Shown piece after piece: positions 32,021 through 40,970 of a stretch of DNA of 41,077 bases (positions are counted from its first letter, which is position 1; each line of letters starts with the position of its first letter). A program made the position numbers and the translations under genes. The notes under the pieces are model-generated. The model did not search any database, was not told the origin of the DNA, and worked only from the letters and a program-made list of their open reading frames with translations. The DNA is taken from positions 1-41,077 of the forward strand of contig JAKEEH010000201.1 in assembly GCA_022616725.1 (NCBI GenBank), written 5' to 3'. Source of the DNA: Limisphaerales bacterium (GTDB lineage: Bacteria > Verrucomicrobiota > Verrucomicrobiia > Limisphaerales > JAKEEH01).

Positions 32021-33481
32021 CTAAAGCAGTTTGATCTGCATTTCTTCCTTGGCCAGCGCATCGCCGATGGCGTCGCTGCGCTGCCTTCGCCGCTCCATGA
32101 TGTGCTTGTCCACCATGGGATCGTATTCCACGGGATAGCAGCCGTCATAACAGGCCATGCAAAAAGAATCCGCCGGCAGCCCGGTCGCTTTAACCAGACC
32201 CTCTTTGGACAGGTAACCCAGCGAATCTGCGTTGAGATACTTGCAAATGTCGTCGTGTGAATAGTTGGCCGCCATGAGCTTGGAGCGATCCGGGAAATCG
32301 ATTCCATAGACGCACGGGTGCATGTGCGGCGGGCAGCTCACAAGGACGTGGACTTCCCTGGCGCCCGCCTCCTTCAAATTGTTGACGCGGGACTTGCAGG
32401 TGGTGCCGCGCACAATCGAGTCATCGACGATGATGACGCGTTTGTCCCGCACCAGTTCGGGAATGAGGTTCAGCTTCACGCGCACGTTAAAGTCGCGAAT
32501 AAGTTGGCTCGGCTGGAGAAAACTGCGGCCCACGTAGTGATTGCGGATGAAGGCCATCTCGTAGGGAATGCCCGATTCCAGGGAATAACCGAGCGCGGCG
32601 CAATTCCCGGAATCCGGCACGGGCACGACGATATCGGCCTTGAGCGGATATTCGCGCGCGAGCTCGCGGCCCATATTGACGCGCACTTTATAGACGCTGC
32701 GGTTGGCGATGGTGCTGTCCGGACGAGCAAAATAAACGTACTCGAAAATGCAAAACGCCCGGCGCTCGTGCAGTGGAAAGGCCTGCATGGATCGCATGCC
32801 GTTGCGGTTGAAGATGACGATCTCGCCCGGCTCGACCTCGCGGACGAATTTGGCGTTGATCAGATCGAGCGCGCAGGTCTCGCTCGCGAGGACCCATCCA
32901 TCGTCCAGCTTCCCAATGCATAACGGACGAAAACCGTGTGGATCCCTCACGCCGATCAATTCCTGCTCGGTCATGATGGCGAGCGAGTAGGCGCCTTCGA
33001 TGCGGTTGATGGTCTGGATGAGGTTGTTCTCGTGGCCATTCAGCGATGGCTGGGCCATGAGGTGCAGGATGATCTCGCTGTCAACGGTGGTTTGAAAAAT
33101 GGACCCGCGGGCTTCGAGTTCCTCGCGCAACTCGGACGCATTGGTCAAATTGCCGTTATGCGCAATGGCAATCTGCCCGCGCGCGCAATCGACCGTCAGC
33201 GGCTGGGCGTTGCGGATGTGCGACGAACCGGTGGTGGAATAGCGCGTATGCCCAATCGCCATGTCACCGGGCAATTGCCTCAGGATGTTGGCAGTAAACA
33301 CCTGCGAGACCAGCCCCATGCCGCGCCAGGCGTGGAATTGCTGGTCGTGGCAGCTCACGATTCCGGCGCTCTCCTGGCCACGGTGTTGCAGGGCGTAGAG
33401 GCCGTAATACGTCAGTTCCGCGGCCTTCGGATGCCCGAAGACCCCAAACACGCCGCAATAATGTTTTGGATACTTTTGCAT
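32021..33481 (-). CDS. purF: amidophosphoribosyltransferase (glutamine PRPP amidotransferase)
   Basis: First committed step of purine synthesis: PRPP plus glutamine to phosphoribosylamine. A short propeptide MQKYPKHY precedes the catalytic Cys in CGVFGVFGHPKAAELTYYG; then LQHRGQESAGI, GHTRYSTTGSS and HNGNLTNASELREEL of the Ntn glutaminase domain. The PRPP-binding motif is KRVIIVDDSIVRGTT. Later Cys residues (FCMACYDGCYP) match the iron-sulfur-bearing Bacillus type. Length is 486 residues. It heads the purF-xseB-dxs run. Confidence 0.97.
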   Translation of the reverse strand: MQKYPKHYCGVFGVFGHPKAAELTYYGLYALQHRGQESAGIVSCHDQQFHAWRGMGLVSQVFTANILRQLPGDMAIGHTRYSTTGSSHIRNAQPLTVDCARGQIAIAHNGNLTNASELREELEARGSIFQTTVDSEIILHLMAQPSLNGHENNLIQTINRIEGAYSLAIMTEQELIGVRDPHGFRPLCIGKLDDGWVLASETCALDLINAKFVREVEPGEIVIFNRNGMRSMQAFPLHERRAFCIFEYVYFARPDSTIANRSVYKVRVNMGRELAREYPLKADIVVPVPDSGNCAALGYSLESGIPYEMAFIRNHYVGRSFLQPSQLIRDFNVRVKLNLIPELVRDKRVIIVDDSIVRGTTCKSRVNNLKEAGAREVHVLVSCPPHMHPCVYGIDFPDRSKLMAANYSHDDICKYLNADSLGYLSKEGLVKATGLPADSFCMACYDGCYPVEYDPMVDKHIMERRRQRSDAIGDALAKEEMQIKLL

Positions 33482-33613
33482 CGTTGCGAACGACAGCCGG
33501 TAACTATTCCATCACTCTGATAACCTGCAACCTCAAAACGGAATTTTCAACAGACTCGCTGGAAAAAGCGGGGTTACGGCGTGCGGCGACTGTTCGCGGC
33601 GCCCCATGGAGTC

Positions 33614-36600
33614 TTAGTGTTGGTGGGCATGTCCGGCTGCAGCAGCAGCCTTCGGCACGGCTCCGGAATCGGTTTCGAGAAATGCGTCAAGGTCTTTCAC
33701 GACGACGAGTTGCCCGAACATTACCTTCCAGTGTTCGGGGTACGTGCAGACGTATTCATACACGCCTGGCCGCTCGGGCGCGGCGACTTTCAGCCGCACC
33801 TTGTCTCCGGGCTCGACGAGTTTGGACGCCGCAATAATCTTCTTGCTCTTCGGGATATAGGCCCGCCCTTCCTTGTCGGGCGTGGGCTGCATTTTGTCGG
33901 CGGCTGTACCGACTTCCTCGCGCGCGCCCGGCTCAACAATGACAATGTTGTGCGGCATCATATCGACGTTTTCGAAGATGATCTCGAACGGTTTCCCGGC
34001 TTCGACGACGATCCGGGTTACATCGAAGCGCATCTGTTCCCTAACGCTCTTGATCGCAAAGACCCGCACGCCCAGGCCATTGAGCGCTTTGCGTATGCGC
34101 AGCGCCTCCGGTTGCGGCAAGAGGGTGGTCATTTCAGTCCCGGCTTGCACCGTCTCGATAAATTCCTGCGAGCTGCGTTCGCCCGACGGAACCGACTGGG
34201 CCCAGGCGAGAATGGCTTCCGCGACGGGGCCGGCGGCCTCCTTGTCCCAGGTGTCGCGCGGAAGTTGCAACACCGCGCCTGCGGTCGCTGACAACTCCCG
34301 GCCCTCCCGCAGGTAACCGGCCAATAAGGCGAAATTCTCCGCCGCATGGTCGGCACCCATCAGCGGCAGAGCCCGCAAAACGGCGCGACGCACGTCGCCC
34401 GAGGCGCTGACGTCTTTCAGCGCCGCTGTCAGCCACGGCTGAAATTTTGCCCGCATCTCCGGATCGGTAAGCAAAATGATCGAGTCGATGAGTGTCACCC
34501 GCGCCGACGAGTCGGTCCGCGTGTCGTTCCAGGCCCGTTCGGGGCCGCCGTCCGATGCCACGAGGGTTGCGTAGGCAGCCCGTTTCACCGGGGCATGACT
34601 CGCGCTACGGGAAAGCTCAGCGATTTCCTGCCGCGCATTGGCAAGACTGCCCGGATTCGCAGTCAGCAGCAGCGCGAAATCGCTGGCAACATTTGCCGGC
34701 CCTTTGCTGGCCTCCACACGACGCAGCGCGGCAACTGTCTCCGTGACGCGGTCTGTTTTGCGGAGTTTGGCCAATTCTTCGATGGCCGCGCCGCGTGTGT
34801 TCACGTCATAGCTCTTGCGCTCCAGGCGGGCCAGGAGCACCGGCTCCGAATTCGGGGCGTCCAGCAATTCTTTGTCCGAAAACCTTGGCAGGGCAGCAGC
34901 AAAAGCTTTTGGATCCTTCGGAAGAAAAAAGCCTTTTATATGTTTTTTGAGCTGCCGGGTCGTCTCGTTGAACGTGTAATCAAGGTAGTAATCGGTATCA
35001 TACTTCAGGATTTCATAAGCGATCTCCATCGCCTCAGCCGTTTCGAAAAAACTCGCGGCCCGCACGGCTTCGAGCCGCACGCGCGGCGAGTTGTCGTTGG
35101 CCGCCGCGCGCAACCGCGCCAGCGGCTGGCTGACCCGGTCGCGCCAGTAACATAGCACGCGCACTGCCGCCGCCCTGGCCCGCGGCTCGGGTGATTGGAG
35201 CATCTGCTCGAGCAGCGGTTCATTAATGACGTTATGGTGCTGATGCACCCAGAGCGCCTCGGCGAAGTGGTGTTGGTCCTGGATCTTTTTGGGACCGAAT
35301 TGCTTCGCCCATTTCTGGACGGCGGCAATCACCTGTTTGGTGTCGCGCCCGCCCAATTCAATTCTCGCGCGGGTGCGGACGTTGTTTTCAGGCTCCTTGA
35401 GGAGGTCGAGGAGTTTGTCGATTGATTGCCCCGCTACCTTTGGCGGCTTCGGCAACTCTCTGCCTTCATAAGTGATCCTGTAAATGCGCCCATGTTGATG
35501 ATCGCGGTTTGGGTCGCGAATGTGGTGCTGCATGTGACCGATGATCGGGTTGTGCCAGTCCAGGAAATAGACCGACCCATCGGGCGCCACGTCCACGGCC
35601 GAGGGCCGGAAATTGGGATCGTCCGACTGCACGAGTGGCGGCTCGAGCGTTTCGCCCCACAGGCCCGAGCCTTCCTCCTTCACCTTGACGCGATAAATTC
35701 CCTGGAACCCAATCACGTTGCAGTTCAGGAAATTGCCCTGGAACTCTTCGGGAAAGTGGCGGCTCGATAGAATGCCCGTCCCGGGGCAAGGGCGCGAAGG
35801 CCGCTCCCAGAATTGCTTCAGGCTCGAATGCTTCGCCGGGTAATCGAGGTGGCCGCTGAACGCCGGACCGAAGTACGTGTTGTTCCCGGTCGCGTCGGTG
35901 ACGAGATCATTGCCCCAGTGATCAAACACCCGTCCATGCGGGTTGGCAAAACCGTAGGAGATGTAGGTCTCGAATTTCAGGGTGCGCGGCTCGAAGCGGA
36001 ATATCGCCCCGTCATTGTTGCGTACCGGCGGTCCCCAGGCTGTTTCCGCCTGAGTGCGGTGGAAGACGCCATCGCTGAGGTAAATGGCCCCGCCGGGTTC
36101 CAACACCAGCGAGTTCGCCGTGTGGTGCGAGTCCGCCGAATCAAGTCCATTGAGGATGCGCTCCTTCCAGTCCGCCTTGCCGTCGCCATCGGTATCGCGC
36201 ACAAACCACACGTCTGGCGCCTGCACCAGGATCACGCCGTCCTTATAGAACTGGAAGCCGGTCGGGCAATTGAGATCGTCGATGAACGGCGTGCACTTGT
36301 CGGCTTTGCCATCGTTGTTCGTGTCCTCGAACACGAGCAGGCTGTCGCCTTGTTTGCTTTGAGGCAGGCGCTCCGGGTAGTTCGGCCACGCCGCCACCCA
36401 AAGGCGGCCTTTCGTGTCAAAGGCCATCTGGACCGGGTTGGCCAGCAACGGAAACTCCTCCTCGGAGGCGAACAGGTTCGCTTTGCAGCCCGGCGGCATT
36501 TGCATGCGCTTGATCGCCGCTTCTCCGCTCAAAAAGACGTGCGACCCGTCCGATTGTCGGCCGGGCTTGTTGCTCTTCACTTCGACCGGCGCAGGGAGAT

Positions 36601-37540
36601 TGTCGTCTTTCACCGCGAGATCGCCACCCTGCGCCACGGCCCAAACGCGTTTGTCACGATTGGCGGTCATCACGTCCCGCATTTCCATCTCGCGCTGCAT
36701 CGCGTCGCGATTCTTTATGCCGTCGAATTTCAGATGGGAACGCCCGCCATAGACGTTGTATCCGTCCACCGTTCTGTAGCGCGAAAACCACACCGCGTTC
36801 TTCTCGTTGACCGCAGCCCGAAGTTTCTCAAAAGCCCGCCCGCGCGTTGCCGGTGGTTCTCCGAACAACTGGCGAAACATCCCGGGCGCCAGCGCCCTGT
36901 AACCGTCGTCCCGCAGGTGAACGGCGTTGATCGTTAGCGGCTCCTTTGCCTGCGCATAAGCCTGTTGCGACACGCTGAACAGATCGACAAATGGCACGTT
37001 ATTGGCCTTCGCGATCTCCTCCATCGCATCCACGTAGTATTTGATCTGGTGGTTCAGTTCGTCGGCGTTTGGGAAATTCGGGTCCGAATGGCGCTCCGCG
37101 GCCGTCGGCGAGAATAACACCAATCGCGGCGCTCCCTTCCCGCTATAATCCGCGCTCGCGGTTTCTTTGATGAATTTCTCCACGTCCTTGCGGAACTTCT
37201 CGAGACCGTCCTGGCCCCGAAACGATTCGTTATAGCCGAAAAATGCGAACACGACCGTCGCGCCAGTGTGCTTGAGCCATTCGTCCGGCGGGCCAAACGC
37301 TTCCGAGCGCGACCGCGTGACCAATTCATCGCCGGCGAAGCCGAGATTGCGCACCACGAGTTGATGTTGCGGGAGTTTTGTGTGCAGCAGCGTCTCGAAA
37401 TAGCCCGAATGCTGCATCCGGTCGGCCAGGCCATTGCCGATGATGGCGATGTGATCGTCCTTCTCCAACGTGAGCGCAGGCGCGCCGACCGCCGGCGCCG
37501 CATTCAGCACAAGCAAGGCTAATGTCCAGAAACTTTTCAT
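33614..37540 (-). CDS. SGNH-like / PVC-type propeller / HEAT / cupredoxin fusion protein, exported
   Basis: A 1308-residue exported protein. Signal peptide SFWTLALLVLNAAPAVGAPA. Residues about 25-230: SGNH/GDSL-like domain with NLGFAGDE (block II Gly), FFGYNES (block III Asn) and NAVHLRDDGY (Asp-His), but block I reads IIGNGLADRM, without the nucleophile Ser. Residues about 345-700: PVC-type membrane-bound dehydrogenase/propeller domain (MPPGCKANLFASEEEFPLLA, DTKGRLWVAAWPNYPER, GFANPHGRVFDHWGND), with EF-hand-like DTNNDGKADK and DTDGDGKADW. Residues about 700-1110: HEAT-like helices. C-terminus: cupredoxin with copper ligands His (NVDMMPHNIVIVE), Cys-His (YVCTYPEHW) and Met (KVMFG). The CxxCH cytochrome often found at this end is missing. 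It follows ThuA by 41 nt; joint action on a carbohydrate or alcohol is inferred. Confidence 0.9.
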   Translation of the reverse strand: MKSFWTLALLVLNAAPAVGAPALTLEKDDHIAIIGNGLADRMQHSGYFETLLHTKLPQHQLVVRNLGFAGDELVTRSRSEAFGPPDEWLKHTGATVVFAFFGYNESFRGQDGLEKFRKDVEKFIKETASADYSGKGAPRLVLFSPTAAERHSDPNFPNADELNHQIKYYVDAMEEIAKANNVPFVDLFSVSQQAYAQAKEPLTINAVHLRDDGYRALAPGMFRQLFGEPPATRGRAFEKLRAAVNEKNAVWFSRYRTVDGYNVYGGRSHLKFDGIKNRDAMQREMEMRDVMTANRDKRVWAVAQGGDLAVKDDNLPAPVEVKSNKPGRQSDGSHVFLSGEAAIKRMQMPPGCKANLFASEEEFPLLANPVQMAFDTKGRLWVAAWPNYPERLPQSKQGDSLLVFEDTNNDGKADKCTPFIDDLNCPTGFQFYKDGVILVQAPDVWFVRDTDGDGKADWKERILNGLDSADSHHTANSLVLEPGGAIYLSDGVFHRTQAETAWGPPVRNNDGAIFRFEPRTLKFETYISYGFANPHGRVFDHWGNDLVTDATGNNTYFGPAFSGHLDYPAKHSSLKQFWERPSRPCPGTGILSSRHFPEEFQGNFLNCNVIGFQGIYRVKVKEEGSGLWGETLEPPLVQSDDPNFRPSAVDVAPDGSVYFLDWHNPIIGHMQHHIRDPNRDHQHGRIYRITYEGRELPKPPKVAGQSIDKLLDLLKEPENNVRTRARIELGGRDTKQVIAAVQKWAKQFGPKKIQDQHHFAEALWVHQHHNVINEPLLEQMLQSPEPRARAAAVRVLCYWRDRVSQPLARLRAAANDNSPRVRLEAVRAASFFETAEAMEIAYEILKYDTDYYLDYTFNETTRQLKKHIKGFFLPKDPKAFAAALPRFSDKELLDAPNSEPVLLARLERKSYDVNTRGAAIEELAKLRKTDRVTETVAALRRVEASKGPANVASDFALLLTANPGSLANARQEIAELSRSASHAPVKRAAYATLVASDGGPERAWNDTRTDSSARVTLIDSIILLTDPEMRAKFQPWLTAALKDVSASGDVRRAVLRALPLMGADHAAENFALLAGYLREGRELSATAGAVLQLPRDTWDKEAAGPVAEAILAWAQSVPSGERSSQEFIETVQAGTEMTTLLPQPEALRIRKALNGLGVRVFAIKSVREQMRFDVTRIVVEAGKPFEIIFENVDMMPHNIVIVEPGAREEVGTAADKMQPTPDKEGRAYIPKSKKIIAASKLVEPGDKVRLKVAAPERPGVYEYVCTYPEHWKVMFGQLVVVKDLDAFLETDSGAVPKAAAAAGHAHQH

Positions 37541-37543
37541 TTG

Positions 37544-37587
37544 TAACGGTTCAATGACTCAACGATTCAACGGTTCAACGGTTACAG
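37544..37587. repeat. octamer direct repeat of the GTTGAAYC family
   Basis: Read on the minus strand: GTTGAACC, GTTGAATC, GTTGAGTC, ATTGAACC, GTTACA, with a strict 8-nt period. It fills the gap between the ThuA and PVC genes and includes the ThuA stop codon. Copies of the same family occur at 38581-38633 and over the xseB stop at about 31703. Confidence 0.85.
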
Positions 37588-38577
37588 TTTGTGATCCGAG
37601 ACCTTGACGCCCTTTCTAAATGTGCCGAATCCGAAAAAGGTCGGCTTGAACTCCCCAACGTAATCCACCGCTGCCTTCGCCGGAACCTCCAGGCCAGTCA
37701 GCCAATAACAGGCGTTCACGAACAGCCGCCGCAAATCCTCGCTTTGCAAATCCACCGCCGCGCCTATCGTTGATGTCAATGCTTTTGTTGTGTTCCCAGT
37801 TTCCCATTTGTATTCCCGCACCCACACCAGCGGCATGATCGACTTGTTATAATTCGGCGGATCGTCCGGTTTCATCCCGGTGAGCACGAGTCCGTGCAGT
37901 AGTACGACATCAGCGGGCTTCAAGCGTACGATTCCGTACACGTCGGAACGACCCCAGACATCTCTCACGCTTCGCAGCACCGGATGCTTTTCCTGCGTCC
38001 CATCCACCAGGCCCCGCGCGCTCTCTTTCGCGTGTCCGCCGTGATGGCTGACCCACGTGTCTCCCAGCACTTGCTGTCCAAACCCGCCAGGCCAGTCGCT
38101 GCTGTTGTGTCCGAATTTCGCATATGGACTGCTTTTGTTGCGCCTGTAATCGAATGCGTGCGTCGAGGTCCGGATCGCGATGATTGGCTTGCCCGCCTGC
38201 AAATAATCAACAAGATGTTTCATATCCGCGTCGGGCAGCTCGCGAAAGCGGAACTGGCAAATCACAAGGTCCGCCGACCCGACGAGGTGCATCCCCGGGA
38301 CATTAGTCTGGTTGTTGGGGTTGATCGTCCCATCGGCGTCCTGCGAGAACAGGACCGTGCACTTGAAACCGTGGCGTTGCGACAGAATCTTGCCGAGCAT
38401 CGGCAACCCCTCTTCGGAGCGATACTCTTCGTCCCCTGCCATCAGGACAATGTGTTTGCCCTTTCGGGCTCCTTCCGCCCCCTCATACACGACCCACTGC
38501 TCGGCTGCTCCAGCCTGGACCGCAATCACAAGCGCCATTGCGCAAACGATCCCGAAGGATCTTCGCCACATGACCAT
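37582..38577 (-). CDS. exported ThuA-domain protein
   Basis: A class I glutamine-amidotransferase-like fold related to ThuA of trehalose utilisation, common in PVC bacteria. Signal peptide SFGIVCAMALVIAVQAGAAE. Core motifs are KHIVLMAGDEEYRSEEGLPM, SADLVICQFRFRELPDADM, LQAGKPIIAIRTSTHAFDYR and DTWVSHHGGHAKESARG. The usual nucleophile Cys of amidotransferases is absent, as in other ThuA proteins, so the catalytic role is unclear. ATG at 38577 is used, with 38571 as alternative. First gene of a probable two-gene unit with the PVC/cupredoxin gene. Confidence 0.88.
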   Translation of the reverse strand: MVMWRRSFGIVCAMALVIAVQAGAAEQWVVYEGAEGARKGKHIVLMAGDEEYRSEEGLPMLGKILSQRHGFKCTVLFSQDADGTINPNNQTNVPGMHLVGSADLVICQFRFRELPDADMKHLVDYLQAGKPIIAIRTSTHAFDYRRNKSSPYAKFGHNSSDWPGGFGQQVLGDTWVSHHGGHAKESARGLVDGTQEKHPVLRSVRDVWGRSDVYGIVRLKPADVVLLHGLVLTGMKPDDPPNYNKSIMPLVWVREYKWETGNTTKALTSTIGAAVDLQSEDLRRLFVNACYWLTGLEVPAKAAVDYVGEFKPTFFGFGTFRKGVKVSDHKL

Positions 38578-38580
38578 TTT

Positions 38581-38633
38581 ACGATTCAACGGTTTAACGG
38601 TTTTAACGATTCAACGATTTAACCACTCAACAC
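38581..38633. repeat. octamer direct repeat of the GTTGAAYC family upstream of ThuA
   Basis: On the minus strand GTTGAGTG, GTTAAATC, GTTGAATC, GTTAAAACC, GTTAAACC, GTTGAATC form six units of 8 (one of 9) nt, ending only a few nt before the ThuA start codon. The remaining gap up to 38881 has no gene I can support; it should contain the ThuA promoter. Confidence 0.85.
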
Positions 38634-38881
38634 TGTGCCCGGATGACACATGGTGCAATTCCGGGTGGGGCGGCACAAGCCAGAGTTTCTGGCCCCAGAA
38701 CCGGAAAAGTGAAAATTTCGGATTGGCGGGGTGCGCGGCACAGATTAGCGGCTTTAAAGATAGTGCCCTATACTTGGGAGAGCTCTGAAATCGGGCACCA
38801 GAAGAGTTGGCCTTGTTGCCTTCGGGGTGGCCGGCAAAAACGCTTTCGTCGGGAGCATGGCCTCCAATCGCGTGGCCCTGG

Positions 38882-40135
38882 TCAGGAGAGACTCCCCGGC
38901 CAGAAGAGCATGATCGCCAGACCGCCGGCGATGGCGACCGCGAAGATGAGCAGCAGGCGCACGCCGAGGCGGGCGCCGCCAAGCAGGAAGGCAACACCCG
39001 CTTTGAAAACGAGGTTGGCCAGGGAAGCAGTGAGGATAAGCCGCCAACCATGGGTGGGGTCGAGGCGTTGCTGTTCCACGAGACGCGCCGTGGACAGGGT
39101 GATGGCGTCCATGTCGGTGAGCCCCGAGGCGACGGCGATGCCGTAGAGGGCTGAGGGCGGGAACTGTTCCCTGGCAGCGCCGATGGCAAAAATCATCAGA
39201 GCGTAAATGGCCCCGAACACGAAAGCGCCCTTGAGTTCGGCCGGATTCGACGGCTCGGGCATGTTGCCGTTGGTCTGTCCACGATAGATCCAATACAGCG
39301 CGAATGAAAGGAGGACCATCCACCCGAGCATGGTCGCAAGTGGGAAGGCGAGGAGGGGCAGTTTTCCGGGAGCGACGGCGGCGATCTCGATGAGAACACG
39401 CCCGTAGGCAACCGTGGAAGCGACGAGGATGACGAACAGGACGGAATTGTGGGGCTGGGGCGCCTCTTTGCTGCGGCGCGAGTAGGAGACAGTGGTGGCG
39501 GTGCTGGAAATTAAGCCGCCAAGAATGCCGCCCAGGACGTTGCCGGCAGTTGCGCCGCATATCTTGTAGATGACGTAGCCGAAGAGGCTGATGCTGACTA
39601 TGAGCACGACCATGCGCCAAATGTCATACGGATTGAGGACGTTATATGGCCCGTAGGAGCGGTCGGGCAGCACCGGGAGAATAATGAGGGTAATGACCGT
39701 AAACTGCATGACCGCGCGCATGTCGCGTTCGCCCATCGTGGCGACAAAGCGGTGCATGGGTTCCTTGAGATGGAGGAGCACCACCATAACGCCGGCGGCA
39801 ACGAAGGCGACCGAACGCTGGCCGTTCACGAGGTAAGCGCCGAGAGCAAACGTGAGCAGGGCGGCGACTTCGGTAGTCTGACCGGGTTCGGGCGCGGGGG
39901 CTTCAGAATGGACGTGAAGGAAATTCGAGACGGCAAGGACGCCAAAGGCGGTGAGGAATCCGACGACGAGCACGCCCCAGCCAAAGTCCGCCGCCAGCAT
40001 GGCGCAAACGGTTCCAAAGACGCTGATCAGCGGGAACGTGCGTATGCCGCCCAAACGCGCTTCGGTTCGCTCCCGTTGCAAGCCGATCAAAAGCCCCAGA
40101 GCCAACGAGATGCCCAGTGTGACAAATGCTTCCAT
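38882..40135 (-). CDS. MgtC/SapB family membrane protein with DUF4010 domain
   Basis: A polytopic protein of 417 residues with about twelve hydrophobic segments. The MgtC-like N-terminus is FVTLGISLALGLLIGLQRER, then RLGGIRTFPLISVFG, and HLKEPMHRFVATMGERDMRA. The DUF4010 half has GGILGGLISSTATTVSYSRRS and GIAVASGLTDMDAITLSTAR, which are typical. The function is unknown; MgtC itself modulates ATP synthase and magnesium tolerance. The ATG at 40135 starts directly at the first helix, so the longer ORF start (40204) is rejected. Confidence 0.88.
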   Translation of the reverse strand: MEAFVTLGISLALGLLIGLQRERTEARLGGIRTFPLISVFGTVCAMLAADFGWGVLVVGFLTAFGVLAVSNFLHVHSEAPAPEPGQTTEVAALLTFALGAYLVNGQRSVAFVAAGVMVVLLHLKEPMHRFVATMGERDMRAVMQFTVITLIILPVLPDRSYGPYNVLNPYDIWRMVVLIVSISLFGYVIYKICGATAGNVLGGILGGLISSTATTVSYSRRSKEAPQPHNSVLFVILVASTVAYGRVLIEIAAVAPGKLPLLAFPLATMLGWMVLLSFALYWIYRGQTNGNMPEPSNPAELKGAFVFGAIYALMIFAIGAAREQFPPSALYGIAVASGLTDMDAITLSTARLVEQQRLDPTHGWRLILTASLANLVFKAGVAFLLGGARLGVRLLLIFAVAIAGGLAIMLFWPGSLS

Positions 40136-40219
40136 GGCGCGCGAGACTAGCAGGGACGGTTTGGCGCGCAAATATTCGGCGTTCAGAAACGCGTGCTCCC
40201 CCAAACGGCACTGTCATCC

Positions 40220-40231
40220 TGTCGGTTCTAC
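40220..40231. repeat. outer direct repeat TGTCGGTTCTAC (left copy) of the transposase element
   Basis: The same 12 nt recur at 40897-40908 on the other side of the REP-associated transposase; both copies are preceded by CCTG within a few bases. They probably mark the ends of the mobile unit or belong to its repeat family. Confidence 0.5.
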
Positions 40232-40329
40232 AGTGGGCGCACGACAGAATTCTTCTGATCGGCACTTTCGTCGCTGATTCCCGACACCAAATGTATATGG
40301 ACGCATATACTCGGCGTGCCCTCTCATTA

Positions 40330-40391
40330 ACACCCCGCTTTAGCGGGGTGTGGGCGCTGGCGGTGTTACAGAAACCGTTTCAACGGTTTTA
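40330..40391. repeat. REP-like palindromes on the 3' side of the transposase
   Basis: Two hairpins: ACACCCCGCT-TT-AGCGGGGTGT at 40330-40351 (10-bp perfect stem) and AAACCGTT-TC-AACGGTTT at 40372-40389 (8-bp stem). The second has a near copy on the other side of the transposase at 40873-40892. The first overlaps the transposase stop codon and may also terminate its transcript. Confidence 0.75.
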
Positions 40392-40832
40392 TCATCGCGC
40401 CACCTCAGTCCGTGCCTTTCCACCAGTAGCCTCAACTCGTCGGCGTAGCTCCTCTTGCGGTGATGCTCCTCCTGTTCAGCAATGTACGTCGCCACTTCTC
40501 CGACCCCGGAGTGAGAAACGGAGAATACCCCGTAACCGCGTCCCCATCCGAACTTCCCGGCAACGAATGCGTTTTGATTTATCCAGTGCGAGGATCCCCC
40601 CTTCAAGAATTGCATCATCTCCTCGATAGACAACCCGGTCGGCAGGTCCACCAGCGCATGAACGTGATCCCGGGTTCACGAAATTGATCTTCATGTAGAT
40701 GCCCTTTTCATTCGCGTAGCCACTCAGGTGGGCCGAGAGCTTCGCTGCGGCGACCTTCGTGAGCAAGGGCCGGCGTTCCAACGTGGCCCAGACCAGATGC
40801 ACCCAAACACGAGAGTACGAATGGAGAGACAT
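40340..40832 (-). pseudogene. IS200-like REP-associated tyrosine transposase (RAYT), frameshifted
   Basis: A Y1 HUH-type single-strand transposase. The first frame reads SLHSYSRVWVHLVWATLERR, then KLSAHLSGYANEKGIYMKIN and FVNP. A second frame continues DHVHALVDLPTGLSIEEMMQ, with the HUH motif HVH, then GGSSHWINQN, GKFGWGRGYGVFSVSHSGV, and the candidate catalytic Tyr in VATYIAEQEEHHRK. The shift lies at about 40668-40672 in CCCGGGATC; removing one G would restore NPDHVHAL. It is either a real inactivating mutation or a sequencing error. Flanking palindromes support a REP/RAYT element. It sits directly upstream of carB. Confidence 0.85.
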
Positions 40833-40872
40833 GAGAGAGGTGTAGACGCGGCAGTGTGGCAAGACAAGGCGA

Positions 40873-40892
40873 GAAACCGTTAAAACGGTTCC
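40873..40892. repeat. REP-like palindrome on the 5' side of the transposase
   Basis: GAAACCGTT-AA-AACGGTTCC, the counterpart of GAAACCGTT-TC-AACGGTTTT at 40371-40390. A hairpin of this type on both sides is characteristic of REP/RAYT units. Confidence 0.7.
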
Positions 40893-40896
40893 TGTG

Positions 40897-40908
40897 TGTC
40901 GGTTCTAC
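40897..40908. repeat. outer direct repeat TGTCGGTTCTAC (right copy)
   Basis: Second copy of the 12-nt sequence found at 40220-40231. The distance between copies (about 680 nt) is right for a RAYT element of this size. Confidence 0.5.
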
Positions 40909-40970
40909 CGTCCAAATCCAGAAAACAACTGACAAGGCGCCGGAAACCGCTTTAATGTGCGCCACGTTCT

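Noticed and set aside
35813-36937. 374-residue plus-strand ORF (also 34346-35155)
   Set aside because: Antisense shadows of the PVC-type gene, whose motifs run continuously on the other strand.
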